From assembly GCF_000410875.1 (NCBI RefSeq), contig NZ_AROI01000014.1, positions 124,001 through 188,000 on the forward strand: a stretch of DNA of 64,000 bases, written 5' to 3'. This DNA is from Halopseudomonas pelagia CL-AP6 (GTDB lineage Bacteria > Pseudomonadota > Gammaproteobacteria > Pseudomonadales > Pseudomonadaceae). Of this stretch, positions 8,881 through 18,233 are shown in pieces; position 1 is the stretch's first letter, and each line of letters opens with the position of its first letter. The notes beneath the pieces were generated by a model. That model was not told the origin of the DNA, did no database searches, and saw nothing but the letters and a program-made list of their open reading frames with translations. The position numbers and the translations under genes are program-made.

Positions 8881-11133
8881 TTAACCTGCGTCAAGGCAAT
8901 CCACACAGAACACCAGGCTGCCATCATCCTGCTGGACGCTGCGCAGGCCATGGATGTCGCTTTCGAAGCCCGGAAAACAGTGATCCTGACGACCGGCAAT
9001 CTGCAGAAAGTCGGTAATCGCGGAACCGTCTGCAGGGAAGCGTTCACCCGGCATGATCACCGGGATACCGGGCGGGTAGGGCACTAGCATTACCGCGCTG
9101 ATTCGACCGGCCAACTGCTCGAGCGGAACCATTTCCACCTGGCCGCGAACCATATGCTGGTAGGCGTCGGCCGGGCGTACAACCATCTCCGGCAGCTCGG
9201 TGTAGATATGCCGTAGCGTGCGCACCATGCGCTGCTCCTTGTAAAAGGCATGCAGTTGCTGGCAGATATCCTGTAAACCAAGGCCGCGATAATGTCCGGT
9301 GGCGGCAATGCCGGGCAGGGTGGCTTCCAGCGGGGCATTGGCGTCATACAGCCTTTTGAATTCCTGTAGCTCCGAGACCAGCGTGCTCCATTTGCCTTTG
9401 GTGATGCCCAGGGAAAATAGAATCAGGAACGAATACAACCCGGTTTTCTCTACCACCAGCCCGCGTTCGGCGAGAAAGCGCGTGACTACTGCGGCGGGAA
9501 TACCGCTCTTGGCCAGGCGCCCCTGTTCCTCGACACCGGGGGTGAGTAGGGTCACTTTGATCGGGTCGAGCAGCGCATAGTCATCGGCCATGGGGCCGAA
9601 GCCGTGCCAGTCCTGGTGATTATCCAGGGTCCAGTCGGCGGCCTGCACCTGCTCGGCATCCAGTGCGTCTTCAGGTTCCCATACGTCGAACCACCATTGA
9701 TCCTCATGCAGCCGTGCGGCTGTCTGCTGCATCGCGCGGCGGAACGAGAGCGCTTCATCCAGGGTTTCCTGCACCAGCGAGCGGCCGGGCTCGCCGGCCA
9801 TCATGCCAGTGGCGACGTCGATCGACGCGATAATGCCGTAATGCGGAGAGGTCGAGGTATGCATCATGAAGGCTTCGTTGAAGCGCTCCAGGTCGAGCTG
9901 CTGGTCAATGCTGTTCTCGGCGAGGATGATCGAGGCTTGGGAGAGCGCCGCCAGAACCTTGTGCGGCGACTGGGTGGCAAACACCAGCGGATGCCTGGCG
10001 CGCTCAAAGCCGCGCTTGCTGCCCATGCCATGGCGGCCTGCGTAGAACTCATGAAAGGCCGCGTAGCCGTACCAGGCCTCGTCAAAATGCAGAATATCTA
10101 CGGTGTCTTCCAGCTCATCCTTGATCTGCTCGGCGTTGTAGCAGAGCCCGTCGTAGGTCGAGTTAGTCAGCACCGCCAGGCGGATCTTGGCTTCGCGCCC
10201 CTGTAGCAGTGGGTGCTCGGCGAGCCTCTGGCGCAAGTTGGCTGGCGCGAAGGCGTCGAGGCTGATCGGCCCGATAATACCGTAATCGTTGCGTGAGCCA
10301 GTCAGATAGACCGGGATGGCCCCGGTCATGATGATCGCATGCAAAATCGACTTGTGGCAGTTGCGGTCGACCAGCACCACATCATCACGGCTGACAAAGG
10401 CGTGCCAGATGATCTTGTTGGCGGTCGAGGTGCCATTGACCACATAGAAGCTGTGATCGGCGCCAAAGGTGCGCGCGGTATTGGCTTCCGCTTCTGCGAT
10501 CGGGCCGTTGTGATCGAGCAGCGAGCCCAGGCCAGGAACCGATACCGAAAGGTCGGAGCGCAGCGTGTTTTCGCCGAAAAAGTCGTGAAAGGCGCGGCCG
10601 ACCGGGCTCTTGCGAAAGGCCACACCGCCGCCATGCCCGGGCGAATGCCAGGAATAACTGGCGCGGCCAGTGTAATCGAGTAGCGCCTTGAAAAATGGCG
10701 GTAACAGCTGCCCAAGGTAAGCCTGCGCGGTACGTGCGATCTGCCCGGCAATAAAGGGCAGGGTGTCCTCGAATAGATAGATAATACCGCGCAGTTGGTG
10801 CAGCTCGCGCAGCGCGCTGAGTTTGTCGTTATCCAGGCTCTGGCGGGTCGTCAGCGCCATAATCGGCAACTCCGGCGAGCGACAGTGGGCCGCCAGAAAC
10901 AGGGCTTTGACCTGCTCCAGATCATCTTCCTGGTCGACGCTAAAGAGGATACAGGACAGGCCTCGGTGCGCTTCAGCGATCAATCGGCCCTCTTCAATGG
11001 AGGCTGTTGCCAACACTTCCAGGCCTTCTTGCTTTAACGCCTTGGCCAGCTCTGCGAGTTGACTGCCAGCGACATCCTGACGGCCTATATGCGGATTGAT
11101 GACCAGAATGGGAAAGTGCAGGTGCTTGAACAT
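8881..11133 (-). CDS. ldcA: Lysine decarboxylase (Orn/Lys/Arg decarboxylase, LdcA-like)
   Basis: The 750-residue PLP enzyme has an N-terminal wing/receiver-like domain (about 1-130), the PLP aspartate-aminotransferase fold with HTPGHGGG-like SWHSPGHGGGVAFRKSPVG, HFDEAWYGYAAFHEFY and the PLP lysine at residue 392 (QSPHKVLAALSQAS), and the C-terminal domain with VPYPPGIPVIMPGERF. Length and sequence closely fit the P. aeruginosa LdcA type, which makes cadaverine from lysine as part of lysine catabolism. The cadaverine/lysine antiporter and ArgR genes that accompany it in P. aeruginosa are not adjacent here. Arginine or ornithine as substrate cannot be excluded by eye. It converges with the BCCT gene (47 bp gap). 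Confidence 0.85.
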   Translation of the reverse strand: MFKHLHFPILVINPHIGRQDVAGSQLAELAKALKQEGLEVLATASIEEGRLIAEAHRGLSCILFSVDQEDDLEQVKALFLAAHCRSPELPIMALTTRQSLDNDKLSALRELHQLRGIIYLFEDTLPFIAGQIARTAQAYLGQLLPPFFKALLDYTGRASYSWHSPGHGGGVAFRKSPVGRAFHDFFGENTLRSDLSVSVPGLGSLLDHNGPIAEAEANTARTFGADHSFYVVNGTSTANKIIWHAFVSRDDVVLVDRNCHKSILHAIIMTGAIPVYLTGSRNDYGIIGPISLDAFAPANLRQRLAEHPLLQGREAKIRLAVLTNSTYDGLCYNAEQIKDELEDTVDILHFDEAWYGYAAFHEFYAGRHGMGSKRGFERARHPLVFATQSPHKVLAALSQASIILAENSIDQQLDLERFNEAFMMHTSTSPHYGIIASIDVATGMMAGEPGRSLVQETLDEALSFRRAMQQTAARLHEDQWWFDVWEPEDALDAEQVQAADWTLDNHQDWHGFGPMADDYALLDPIKVTLLTPGVEEQGRLAKSGIPAAVVTRFLAERGLVVEKTGLYSFLILFSLGITKGKWSTLVSELQEFKRLYDANAPLEATLPGIAATGHYRGLGLQDICQQLHAFYKEQRMVRTLRHIYTELPEMVVRPADAYQHMVRGQVEMVPLEQLAGRISAVMLVPYPPGIPVIMPGERFPADGSAITDFLQIAGRQDHCFPGFESDIHGLRSVQQDDGSLVFCVDCLDAG

Positions 11134-11282
11134 GAACGCCGATTCCTTGGAAGGCCTGTGTGCAGACTACACCACAGATCAGCGTGCTGCTCCATCTGCT
11201 ATCGAGGCTGACGGATCAGAAATTAGGTGAGCAGTGGTATGCTTTGTACTTTACAAAACGATATGGATGGGAGTTAGCGACA

Positions 11283-11744
11283 GTGAAATGGGATCTGGAC
11301 AACCCGCATACTCTGGAGATTACCGTACAACCCGAGGACATCGACGGGCTCGGGCACGCGAATAATATCGTTTACGTCGGTTGGTTAGAGCGGTGCGCCT
11401 GGCAACATTCCAGCTCACTGGGACTGGGCGTGGAGGAGTACCGCAAGCTGGACAGAGCCATGGCGGTGTTTCGCCATGAGATAGATTATCTGCGCGCGGC
11501 TTACGAGGGTGATCAACTGGTCATGGCGACCTGGATTGTCAGTTGGGACCAGAAGCTGCGGATGACGCGTCACTTCCAGCTATGCCGCGTGTCGGACGGC
11601 GCCACCTTATTGCGCGCCCGCACCACCTTTGTCTGCATCGAAGTGTCCACCGGCAAACCCAAGCGTATGCCGCCAATCTTTATCGAAGTCTATGCCAAGG
11701 GTATGTCGGAAGATGTGGCGACCGGACAGATTACACGGGATTGA
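11283..11744 (+). CDS. Acyl-CoA thioesterase, YbgC/4HBT-like hotdog fold
   Basis: The 153-residue protein has the hotdog thioesterase motif EDIDGLGHANNIVYVGWLE near the N terminus (D21, H25, N27), where Asp and the GHANN segment form the active site in the 4-hydroxybenzoyl-CoA thioesterase family. GTG 11283 was chosen because GGGAG lies nine bases upstream and the protein then starts at the domain boundary; the longer frame from 11160 adds a non-homologous 41 residues. It is divergent from ldcA with about 150 bp between them. The acyl substrate is unknown. Confidence 0.8.
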   Translation: MKWDLDNPHTLEITVQPEDIDGLGHANNIVYVGWLERCAWQHSSSLGLGVEEYRKLDRAMAVFRHEIDYLRAAYEGDQLVMATWIVSWDQKLRMTRHFQLCRVSDGATLLRARTTFVCIEVSTGKPKRMPPIFIEVYAKGMSEDVATGQITRD

Positions 11745-11815
11745 ATCGTGGGATTGAAACACGGAGTTGAGCGGGCAGCATGGCGGCAGGTATTAATCTG
11801 CCGCCTGCTCTGGGC

Positions 11816-12097
11816 TCAGCGGTATTCGCACAGGTAGGCGGTATCTTCCTCCACCTTGAGCTTGAACTTGCTATGCGCGGCCACGACGAACTGGCTGCCG
11901 GCGGCATAGTCTTCCCAGTCGTCGCCACCGGGCAACTGCACGGTAAGCTTGCCGGTAATCACCTGCATGATTTCCAGCTGATGGGTGCCGAATTCATATT
12001 CACCCGGTGCCATCACGCCCACAGTGGCGGTGCCGTCAGGCTGCTGAAAGCCGATTGACGCGACCTTGCCATCAAAATACTCGTTGATCTTGAACAT
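11816..12097 (-). CDS. ppnP: Pyrimidine/purine nucleoside phosphorylase PpnP
   Basis: The 93-residue cupin-fold protein begins [18 protein letters not shown] and contains [20 protein letters not shown] and the tail AYLCEYR, all typical of the PpnP (YaiE/DUF1255) family, which splits nucleosides to free base and ribose-1-phosphate. The start is set by a GAGGAG ribosome-binding site seven bases before ATG 12097. It converges with the thioesterase gene and lies just after the RND operon on the same strand. Confidence 0.93.
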   Translation of the reverse strand: MFKINEYFDGKVASIGFQQPDGTATVGVMAPGEYEFGTHQLEIMQVITGKLTVQLPGGDDWEDYAAGSQFVVAAHSKFKLKVEEDTAYLCEYR

Positions 12098-12169
12098 CTG
12101 CGGGCTCCTCGAGAGCGTAATTGAGAGCCGCATAGTATGCCTAAGCCGGTTATAAACCGGCAATCGAAA

Positions 12170-15100
12170 TCAGACCTGCGCGCTTTTGCCGGTCAGTTTA
12201 GCGCTGGCGCGTTCGGCAAAGCCGTTGATGATCATATACAGGCAAGGCACCACAAAGAGTGTCAGCAGCATCGAGAACATCAGCCCGCCGACGACGGTCA
12301 GCGCCAGTGGCCGCATGATTTCCGCACCTTCACCAATGCCTATCGCCAAGGGCAGCATGCCCAGGACTGTGGTCAAGGTGGTCATCAGAATCGGTCTGAG
12401 GCGCACGCTGCCTGCTTTGGCGACCGCTTCCACAACGCTCAAACCCTCCTGTTTGCGGCCTTGTTCTATGTATTCCACCAGCAGAATGGCGTTGTTTACG
12501 ACGATGCCAATCAACAGGATGAGCCCAATCATCACCGGTGAGGATATGGGCGTACCAGTAACCCAGAGCGTCAGGCTGACGCCCACCATCGACAAGGGCG
12601 CGGCGGCTATGATGATCAGCGGGTTGCTTAGGCGTTCGTATTGGACGGCGAGCACGACAAACACCAGGAAGATCGACAGCAGTACCACCAGCGTGATTTC
12701 CTGATTGGTTTCCTTGATCGTTTCCCATTGTCCGCCGGTGAGCAGGCTGTAGCGTTCAGGCAAATCAAGGTCTGCCAGTCGCGACTCGACCTCCATCATG
12801 ACCGTACCCACGTCGGAAATGCTGGTATTGATATCGCCAATCACGCGCATGATACGGGTCTGATTTTCACGGTAGATCACTGCCGGGCCTTCACCCAGTT
12901 CTAGGGTGGCGACGTCACGTAACAGCACTGGCTCGTTATCAACGCGGAAAAGCATCAAATTGCCGAGATCGTCGGCATCGGTAATGCTGTTGTAGGGCAA
13001 ACGCACTCGTAGGTCATATTCCTGGTTGCCGTCGATGTACTGGGTAGCGACCTGGCCATCTACCGCATGGCGAATCGCTTCGCCTACTTCACTCACCCGT
13101 AGTCCGAATTGCGCCGCGCGCTGGCGATCGACAAACAGACGTAGCAGCGGTGTTTGCTCTTCGGCGCCGGTTTCTAGTCCGATCAGACCGGGAATGCCTT
13201 GCAAGCGCTCGCTGATATCGTCGGAAATGCGCTGCAATTCGCCCAGGTCCGGACCGGTTACGCCAATCGCCAGGTCGTTGCCACCGCTGGTAAAGCGCAG
13301 GCCGCGAATCTGCGGCGGGCGGGCAGTGATGCGCACACCAGGTAGGCCAAGGTCGCGCACGGCCTTTTGCGCCTGGTTGATCCAGATACCGGCAGGCATG
13401 TCCGGGCGGTCGCTGGCGGGCACCAACTGAATTTGGAAAATCCCGGATCCGGCACGTTCGCTGATGACGCCACCCCATAAAGCGCCCCCGGCCAAGGTGA
13501 ATACGTTATCGACGTAGTCGCGCTCCATCAGTAGCTGTTCTATCTGGCGGGAAACGCGTTGGGTTTCTTCCGGTGGCGTACCGGCGGGCATGGTGATGCG
13601 AATTTGTACCGCGCCATCGTCCAGTTGCGGCAGAAACTCACTACCCAGTTGCGTGAATAGCCAGGCAGATCCCGCCAGCAAGACGCTGGCAATGACCATC
13701 ACGGCCCAACGCCAGCGCAGCACGCCGGGCAGTACGCGCGAATAACCGTTGCGCAGGCGTGCTATGCCGCTGCTGAACAAGCGTACCGGAGCGCTGCGGA
13801 CCAGCCCGCTGTTGAAACTGATGCGGCCCATTAGCGCGGCCAGTGACGGTACTAGCGTCAACCCAGCCAAAAGTGTTGCCAGGATGGCGAATGAAATGGT
13901 CAGGATCATCTCGCGGAACACCAGCGCGGCAATACCGCTGACCAGCAGGAAGGGTACCACTGCCGCCAGGTTGGTAACCGTCCCTGCGGTGATAGCCGAT
14001 ACCACTTCGCTGGCGCCATCGCGTGCTGCATCTTTGGGCGATTTGCCCAAGGTTTCTCGATGCCGATAGATGTTCTCCAGCATCACAATGGCATTGTCGA
14101 GCAGCAAGCCAACGCCCAGAGCCAGCCCGCCCAGACTGATAATGTTCAGGGTGAGTCCGCTGACGCCCATCAGGCTGAAAGTGGCCATGATGGCGATCGG
14201 AATCGAGATGCCAATGACAAAGCCCTTGCGCAGACTGCCAAGAAACAGCAGCACCATAATCATTGCCAGTGTGCCGCCTAACAGGGCTGCGGAGCTGACG
14301 CTGGAAAGGGCACCACGAATGAAGTAGGCCGGATCCTGGGTTGGACGGTAACTGATATCCGCGGGTATGAAGCCATTGCGAACCAACCGGTCCAAGGTGT
14401 CGCGTACCGCATCGGCAACGGCCACCGTGTTGGCTTCGGGTAATTTGTAGATGGAGACCTGAGACGCAGGCGTGCCGTTCAGGCGTGCGAATACGCGCTG
14501 ACGCCGATGCCCATCGATTACCTCGGCAACATCGGCAAGACGGATATTCTGCCCGTAGCGCGACACTTCACGGGGCAGGGGTAATAGCAGGTTTTCAATC
14601 TGTTCAAGCGAGGTGAACAGTCCCTCGGTCTTGGCAGCTACATCAAAGGTCTCGGAAGTCACCCGGCCAATTGGCAGGTCGCGATTCTCCGCTGCCAACG
14701 TGCGGCTGACATCGTCCATGCCCATGCCGTAGGACAGCAGCCGCTGCTGGTCAACGACGACCTCTATCTCGCGGACCATGCCACCAGCGGCCTCTACCGA
14801 GGAGACCCCCGGGATGCCGATAAGCTGTGGCGACAGAGTGTTTTCAATCCAGTCGTTGAGCGCCGCCTCGCTGCGCACGGTAGAGCTGAAGCCACCTTGC
14901 CATACGGCCTGTTGGCCGGGGTCAAATTTCCGTACCCGGGGTGGGTCGATATTCGGTAGTAGCGCGCGCGCCTGTTCCAGGCCGCGAGCGGTGTCCTGTA
15001 GCGCCAGATCCAGGTCAGTGCCAAATTCGAACGTCAGGTCAACGTCGGTCTGACTGTCTTCGACTTCGCTGCTGATTTTGGTCAGGTTTTCCGTCGCCGC

Positions 15101-15331
15101 CAGACTGCGTTCCAGTACCCGGGTTACCTGCTCTTCGATGACCTCGGCAGACACGCCGGGGTACTCGACGCTGATGCGGATCTGCGGATAGTCGATGCTC
15201 GGCAGCAGGTCAATCGGTAGGCGCTGGAGAAAATACAGGCCGATAACCAGTACCACGGAAGAAAGTGCCAGCGTACCTACTGGACGGCTGATGGCCAGAG
15301 ACGTCAGGCCGAAACGTCGGCGCTCAGTCAT
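12170..15331 (-). CDS. RND efflux transporter permease (HAE1/AcrB family)
   Basis: The 1053-residue inner-membrane pump has the standard layout: TM1 (ALSSVVLVIGLYFLQRLPIDLLPSIDYPQ), a large periplasmic loop, TM2-6, a second periplasmic loop and TM7-12. The proton-relay segment in TM4 reads GLLLDNAIVMLENI, so the first Asp is kept and the second position of the AcrB DD pair is Asn, as in many non-AcrB members of the superfamily. ATG 15331 overlaps the end of the adaptor gene by 8 bp; an upstream TTG in the same frame is less likely. Together with the adaptor it would export hydrophobic compounds; no outer-membrane channel or regulator gene is adjacent. Substrate is unknown. Confidence 0.92.
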   Translation of the reverse strand: MTERRRFGLTSLAISRPVGTLALSSVVLVIGLYFLQRLPIDLLPSIDYPQIRISVEYPGVSAEVIEEQVTRVLERSLAATENLTKISSEVEDSQTDVDLTFEFGTDLDLALQDTARGLEQARALLPNIDPPRVRKFDPGQQAVWQGGFSSTVRSEAALNDWIENTLSPQLIGIPGVSSVEAAGGMVREIEVVVDQQRLLSYGMGMDDVSRTLAAENRDLPIGRVTSETFDVAAKTEGLFTSLEQIENLLLPLPREVSRYGQNIRLADVAEVIDGHRRQRVFARLNGTPASQVSIYKLPEANTVAVADAVRDTLDRLVRNGFIPADISYRPTQDPAYFIRGALSSVSSAALLGGTLAMIMVLLFLGSLRKGFVIGISIPIAIMATFSLMGVSGLTLNIISLGGLALGVGLLLDNAIVMLENIYRHRETLGKSPKDAARDGASEVVSAITAGTVTNLAAVVPFLLVSGIAALVFREMILTISFAILATLLAGLTLVPSLAALMGRISFNSGLVRSAPVRLFSSGIARLRNGYSRVLPGVLRWRWAVMVIASVLLAGSAWLFTQLGSEFLPQLDDGAVQIRITMPAGTPPEETQRVSRQIEQLLMERDYVDNVFTLAGGALWGGVISERAGSGIFQIQLVPASDRPDMPAGIWINQAQKAVRDLGLPGVRITARPPQIRGLRFTSGGNDLAIGVTGPDLGELQRISDDISERLQGIPGLIGLETGAEEQTPLLRLFVDRQRAAQFGLRVSEVGEAIRHAVDGQVATQYIDGNQEYDLRVRLPYNSITDADDLGNLMLFRVDNEPVLLRDVATLELGEGPAVIYRENQTRIMRVIGDINTSISDVGTVMMEVESRLADLDLPERYSLLTGGQWETIKETNQEITLVVLLSIFLVFVVLAVQYERLSNPLIIIAAAPLSMVGVSLTLWVTGTPISSPVMIGLILLIGIVVNNAILLVEYIEQGRKQEGLSVVEAVAKAGSVRLRPILMTTLTTVLGMLPLAIGIGEGAEIMRPLALTVVGGLMFSMLLTLFVVPCLYMIINGFAERASAKLTGKSAQV

Positions 15332-16397
15332 GGCGAATGACAATGCGGACTTTCTGCTCGTCCAGCATGTCGATCGGGTTGCTGGCGAGAATCAGTTCGC
15401 CGGGCTCCACGCCGCTGAGTATTTCGGTCCAGCGGCTGCGGCTTATGCCGGTGGTTACCGTGCGGCGTACCAGGATATCGTGCTCAATGACGAATAGGTA
15501 ATATCCGCCTTCCTGGCTACCCAGCGCTGCAGAGGGAACGACCAGGGTATCCGGGCGTGGATCGATGGCTGCGTCAATGCGCGCCAGAAAGCCTGGCCTG
15601 ACGCCCTGGTCCCAGGCGGTGGTCGGCAGCAGCACTTCTACCGTTATCAGCCGGCTACTGCCCAGCGCGGCGGGGAAGATGCGCCGCACTATGCCTTCCA
15701 AGCGCAGCTCTGGCAATGCGTCCAGGGTGATGGGCAGTAGCTGGCCCTGCTGCAAATGCACAACATCCAGCTCAGAGACGCCGAGGCGCAATACCAACTG
15801 ATCCATATCGGCTAGCTCAAACAGGGTGCTCTGCGTTTCAACCGCTTCTCCGGTTTCGATATAACGGGCAATGACCATGCTGGCTTGCGGTGCCTCTATC
15901 CGCCCGTAAGCAACCCGACTCTGCCACAACTCGCGTTGGCTGCGGGTGACCTGCAAGGCAACATCGGCGGCTTGATATTCGATTTCGGTAGCCACGCCGC
16001 GCCTACGTAGTTCGATGGCTCGATTAAAATCGAGGGTTGCCGAAGCCATCTGTGCCTGCGCGCGGGCCAGTTCGGCTACCGCTTCGGCGACATCGAGTTG
16101 CGCCAGAAGCTGGCCAGCTTTGACCCGATCGCCTTCCTCGACCGCTACACTCTGGACGGTGCCCGCGGTACGCGCAGCCAAACTGATCAATGTGCGCGGT
16201 TCTACTGTTGCGGCAATACGCAGTGGCCGGGACAGGTCTCGCGTGCTGACTTCATAGGCGGCCACCGGAGTCGGGGGGCGCTCGGCTGATGCTGGCGGGG
16301 CCTCCTGCTGGCAACCAGCGAGCAGTGCAAGCAAGAACAGACCCAGTATGAACAGACACGGGAAACTACGGAATGAGACGGGTCTGGGCATCAACAT
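15324..16397 (-). CDS. RND efflux periplasmic adaptor lipoprotein
   Basis: The 357-residue membrane-fusion protein has a lipoprotein signal peptide with lipobox LLAGC (Cys29), a barrel-sandwich half motif (LISLAARTAGTVQSVAVEEG, VKAGQLLAQLD), an alpha-helical hairpin rich in Ala/Glu/Gln (about 100-150), and beta-barrel/membrane-proximal domains to the end. HlyD/AcrA-type adaptors link the inner-membrane pump to an outer-membrane channel. The stop lies inside the start region of the permease gene, so the two are translationally coupled. An alternative start two codons later (MPRPVSFR) is possible. Confidence 0.92.
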   Translation of the reverse strand: MLMPRPVSFRSFPCLFILGLFLLALLAGCQQEAPPASAERPPTPVAAYEVSTRDLSRPLRIAATVEPRTLISLAARTAGTVQSVAVEEGDRVKAGQLLAQLDVAEAVAELARAQAQMASATLDFNRAIELRRRGVATEIEYQAADVALQVTRSQRELWQSRVAYGRIEAPQASMVIARYIETGEAVETQSTLFELADMDQLVLRLGVSELDVVHLQQGQLLPITLDALPELRLEGIVRRIFPAALGSSRLITVEVLLPTTAWDQGVRPGFLARIDAAIDPRPDTLVVPSAALGSQEGGYYLFVIEHDILVRRTVTTGISRSRWTEILSGVEPGELILASNPIDMLDEQKVRIVIRHD

Positions 16398-16665
16398 GCG
16401 TAGGGGCTTTCCTTTCCTGGCGGGCGCGGTTTGCTGGCCATGGTTAACATCGTTTAGCTGGCTGTATGCTACTCGTTAGAGATGACAGAATCAGCCCAAG
16501 TTGATAACGATTCCTGATATATATTGGCAAAAGGTTTCAGTCTGAGTCTCTACGCAGCAGCTTAGGCTATTGTGCTTGACCACAGAATATGCCGTTTGGG
16601 TCTGGGTATTGTGCATAGCTAATGTGCCCGGCGATTATGTCCATACGCAGACGGACGATACTGAC
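16398..16665. other. Intergenic region between divergent adaptor and dehydrogenase genes
   Basis: About 270 bp between the RND adaptor (leftward) and the dehydrogenase (rightward) must hold the promoters for both, but I see no clear -35/-10 pair, operator dyad or ORF in it. The next feature is a terminator-like hairpin just before the dehydrogenase start. Confidence 0.5.
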
Positions 16666-16693
16666 GAGGCCGCTTGATGCGGTCTCCTTTTTC
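16666..16693 (+). terminator. Terminator-like hairpin in the leader of the dehydrogenase gene
   Basis: GAGGCCGC-ttgat-GCGGTCTC forms an eight-base-pair stem (one G-T pair) followed by CTTTTTCT. It sits immediately before the AGAGGA ribosome-binding site and 15 bases before the start codon, so it could act as an attenuator of the following gene or end an upstream transcript. Confidence 0.55.
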
Positions 16694-16707
16694 TAGAGGA
16701 AATACTG

Positions 16708-17586
16708 ATGGCAAACCTGGCTTTTATTGGTCTGGGAGTGATGGGTTACCCAATGGCAGGCCATCTGCGCGCTGCCAATCATGAAGTCACTGTCTACAAT
16801 CGGACGCAGTCTAGAGCGCAAGCCTGGGTAGATCAGTTTGGCGGGCGCGCCTGTTCGACGCCGGCGCAGGCGGCAGCTGATCAGGATCTGGTGATGATCT
16901 GCGTCGGCAACGATGATGATTTGCGTGAAGTGGTCAGCGGCGAGCAGGGAGTGCTCCAGGGCATACGCTCTGGTGCGGTGATTATTGACCACACCACGGC
17001 TTCCGCTGGCGTTGCCCGCGAGCTTTTCCAGCTCTGTGCGGAAAAGGGTGTGGGCTTCCTGGATGCGCCCGTCTCAGGTGGACAGGCGGGTGCGCAAAAT
17101 GGCCAGTTGACGATCATGGTCGGCGGTGATGAATCGGTCTTTGACTTCAGTCGGCCGGTGATGAATTGCTACGCTAAAATGCTCAAGTTGATGGGGCCGG
17201 CGGGCTCGGGTCAGTTGACCAAAATGGTCAATCAGATCTGCATTGGCGGCCTGGTGCAGGGGTTGGCAGAGGCCTTGCATTTTGCCAAGAGTGCCGGTTT
17301 GGATGGTGAGGCGGCGATGTCGGTGATCAGCAAGGGCGCGGCACAATCCTGGCAGTTGGAGAACCGCCACAAAACCATGTTGGCTGGCGAGTTCGAGTTC
17401 GGCTTTGCCGTGGACTGGATGCGCAAGGATCTGGGCATCGTGCTTGATGAGGCGCGGCGTAACGGCGCGCAACTGCCGGTAACAGCGTTGGTCGATCAGT
17501 TTTACGCGGATATCCAGGCTATGGGCGGCAACCGCTGGGATACCTCCAGTCTGATTGCGCGGCTGGAGCGCAAGGGCAGGGAGTAA
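16708..17586 (+). CDS. NAD(P)-dependent beta-hydroxyacid dehydrogenase (HIBADH/GarR-like)
   Basis: The 292-residue protein has the N-terminal Rossmann motif GLGVMG (residues 8-13), VYNRTQSRA, the substrate signature FLDAPVSGGQAGAQNGQLTI and the catalytic lysine K172 in GQLTKMVNQ, then the helical C-terminal domain of 6-phosphogluconate-dehydrogenase-like enzymes. Family members oxidise 3-hydroxyisobutyrate or reduce tartronate semialdehyde, glyoxylate or succinic semialdehyde. The residue after the Rossmann second strand is Asn-Arg (NRTQSR), which often goes with NADP(H). No valine-catabolic genes are adjacent, so the substrate is open. Start ATG has AGAGGA upstream. Confidence 0.88.
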   Translation: MANLAFIGLGVMGYPMAGHLRAANHEVTVYNRTQSRAQAWVDQFGGRACSTPAQAAADQDLVMICVGNDDDLREVVSGEQGVLQGIRSGAVIIDHTTASAGVARELFQLCAEKGVGFLDAPVSGGQAGAQNGQLTIMVGGDESVFDFSRPVMNCYAKMLKLMGPAGSGQLTKMVNQICIGGLVQGLAEALHFAKSAGLDGEAAMSVISKGAAQSWQLENRHKTMLAGEFEFGFAVDWMRKDLGIVLDEARRNGAQLPVTALVDQFYADIQAMGGNRWDTSSLIARLERKGRE

Positions 17587-17682
17587 TCGCCTACAGGGGC
17601 TGTTTGTCAGATCGACAGGGGTTGCTCTGCTGTGGATAATACGCCGCCTCGATCATGTCGCGTCCACAGGAGGGCAAAGCTC

Positions 17683-17943
17683 ATGTCATTGACTATTTGC
17701 CGCTCTGGTTGCGGCGCCTGCTGCATAGCCCCCTCCATCAGCTCACCGATTCCCGGTATGCCACAGGGTAAGCCGGCCGGCGTGCGTTGTATTCATCTGG
17801 ATGCACAGGCCCGTTGCGCGATTTTCTTGTCCCCGGATCGACCCCGGGTGTGTGCAGCGTTTCATCCGGCTGAAGACGTGTGCGGCGCTACTGCCGCTGA
17901 CGCGTTGCGGATTATCGGTTGGTGGGAAGCGCAGACGGCATGA
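17683..17943 (+). CDS. YkgJ-family cysteine cluster protein
   Basis: The 86-residue protein contains C-R-S-G-CGACC near the N terminus, a middle RCIHLD...RCAIF pair and a late [13 protein letters not shown] segment, the pattern of the zinc- or iron-binding YkgJ (UPF0153) family. The biochemical role of the family is not established. ATG 17683 follows AGGAGGG at 17669-17673; the upstream GTG at 17632 would add 17 residues unlike the family. Confidence 0.8.
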   Translation: MSLTICRSGCGACCIAPSISSPIPGMPQGKPAGVRCIHLDAQARCAIFLSPDRPRVCAAFHPAEDVCGATAADALRIIGWWEAQTA

Positions 17944-18012
17944 TTCTCCTCAGTGGGCTGCAAGCGATATAAGCGCGACGCTGCCTTAATCCGGTCAAAT
18001 TGTTCCAGGTTA

Positions 18013-18142
18013 TCGCCATCCTCGCGAAGGCGGGGATCCGTTGGTGGATTAAAAGCGCTGGAGTGTGCGCCTGATAGCTGACTGGATGACTCTGAGCCAA
18101 GGTCAAAGCGGAATTCCGCTTTAGCGGAAATGACGAGGGTGA
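18013..18142. repeat. Degenerate palindromic intergenic repeat
   Basis: The left part CCTCGCGAAGGCGGGGATCC and the right part GGAATTCCGCTTTAGCGG followed by AAATGACGAGG resemble the two ends of a common chromosomal repeat of the form 'cattcccgcgaaggcgggaatcc', here heavily mutated. It lies in the 290-bp gap between the YkgJ gene and the gltA terminator, which otherwise shows no ORF. Confidence 0.45.
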
Positions 18143-18190
18143 GTCAGAGCAGAAATGGGCGGGGTAGGCGTTGTGGTTGTCAGTTAGAGG

Positions 18191-18226
18191 CCAATAAAAA
18201 ACCCGCCGAGGCGGGTTTTTTATTGG
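18191..18226 (-). terminator. Intrinsic terminator of gltA (bidirectional)
   Basis: AAAAAACCCGCC-gag-GGCGGGTTTTTT is a strong stem with T runs on both strands, 8 bases beyond the gltA stop codon. It can also stop transcripts coming from the YkgJ gene. Confidence 0.92.
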
Positions 18227-18233
18227 CTGGAAA

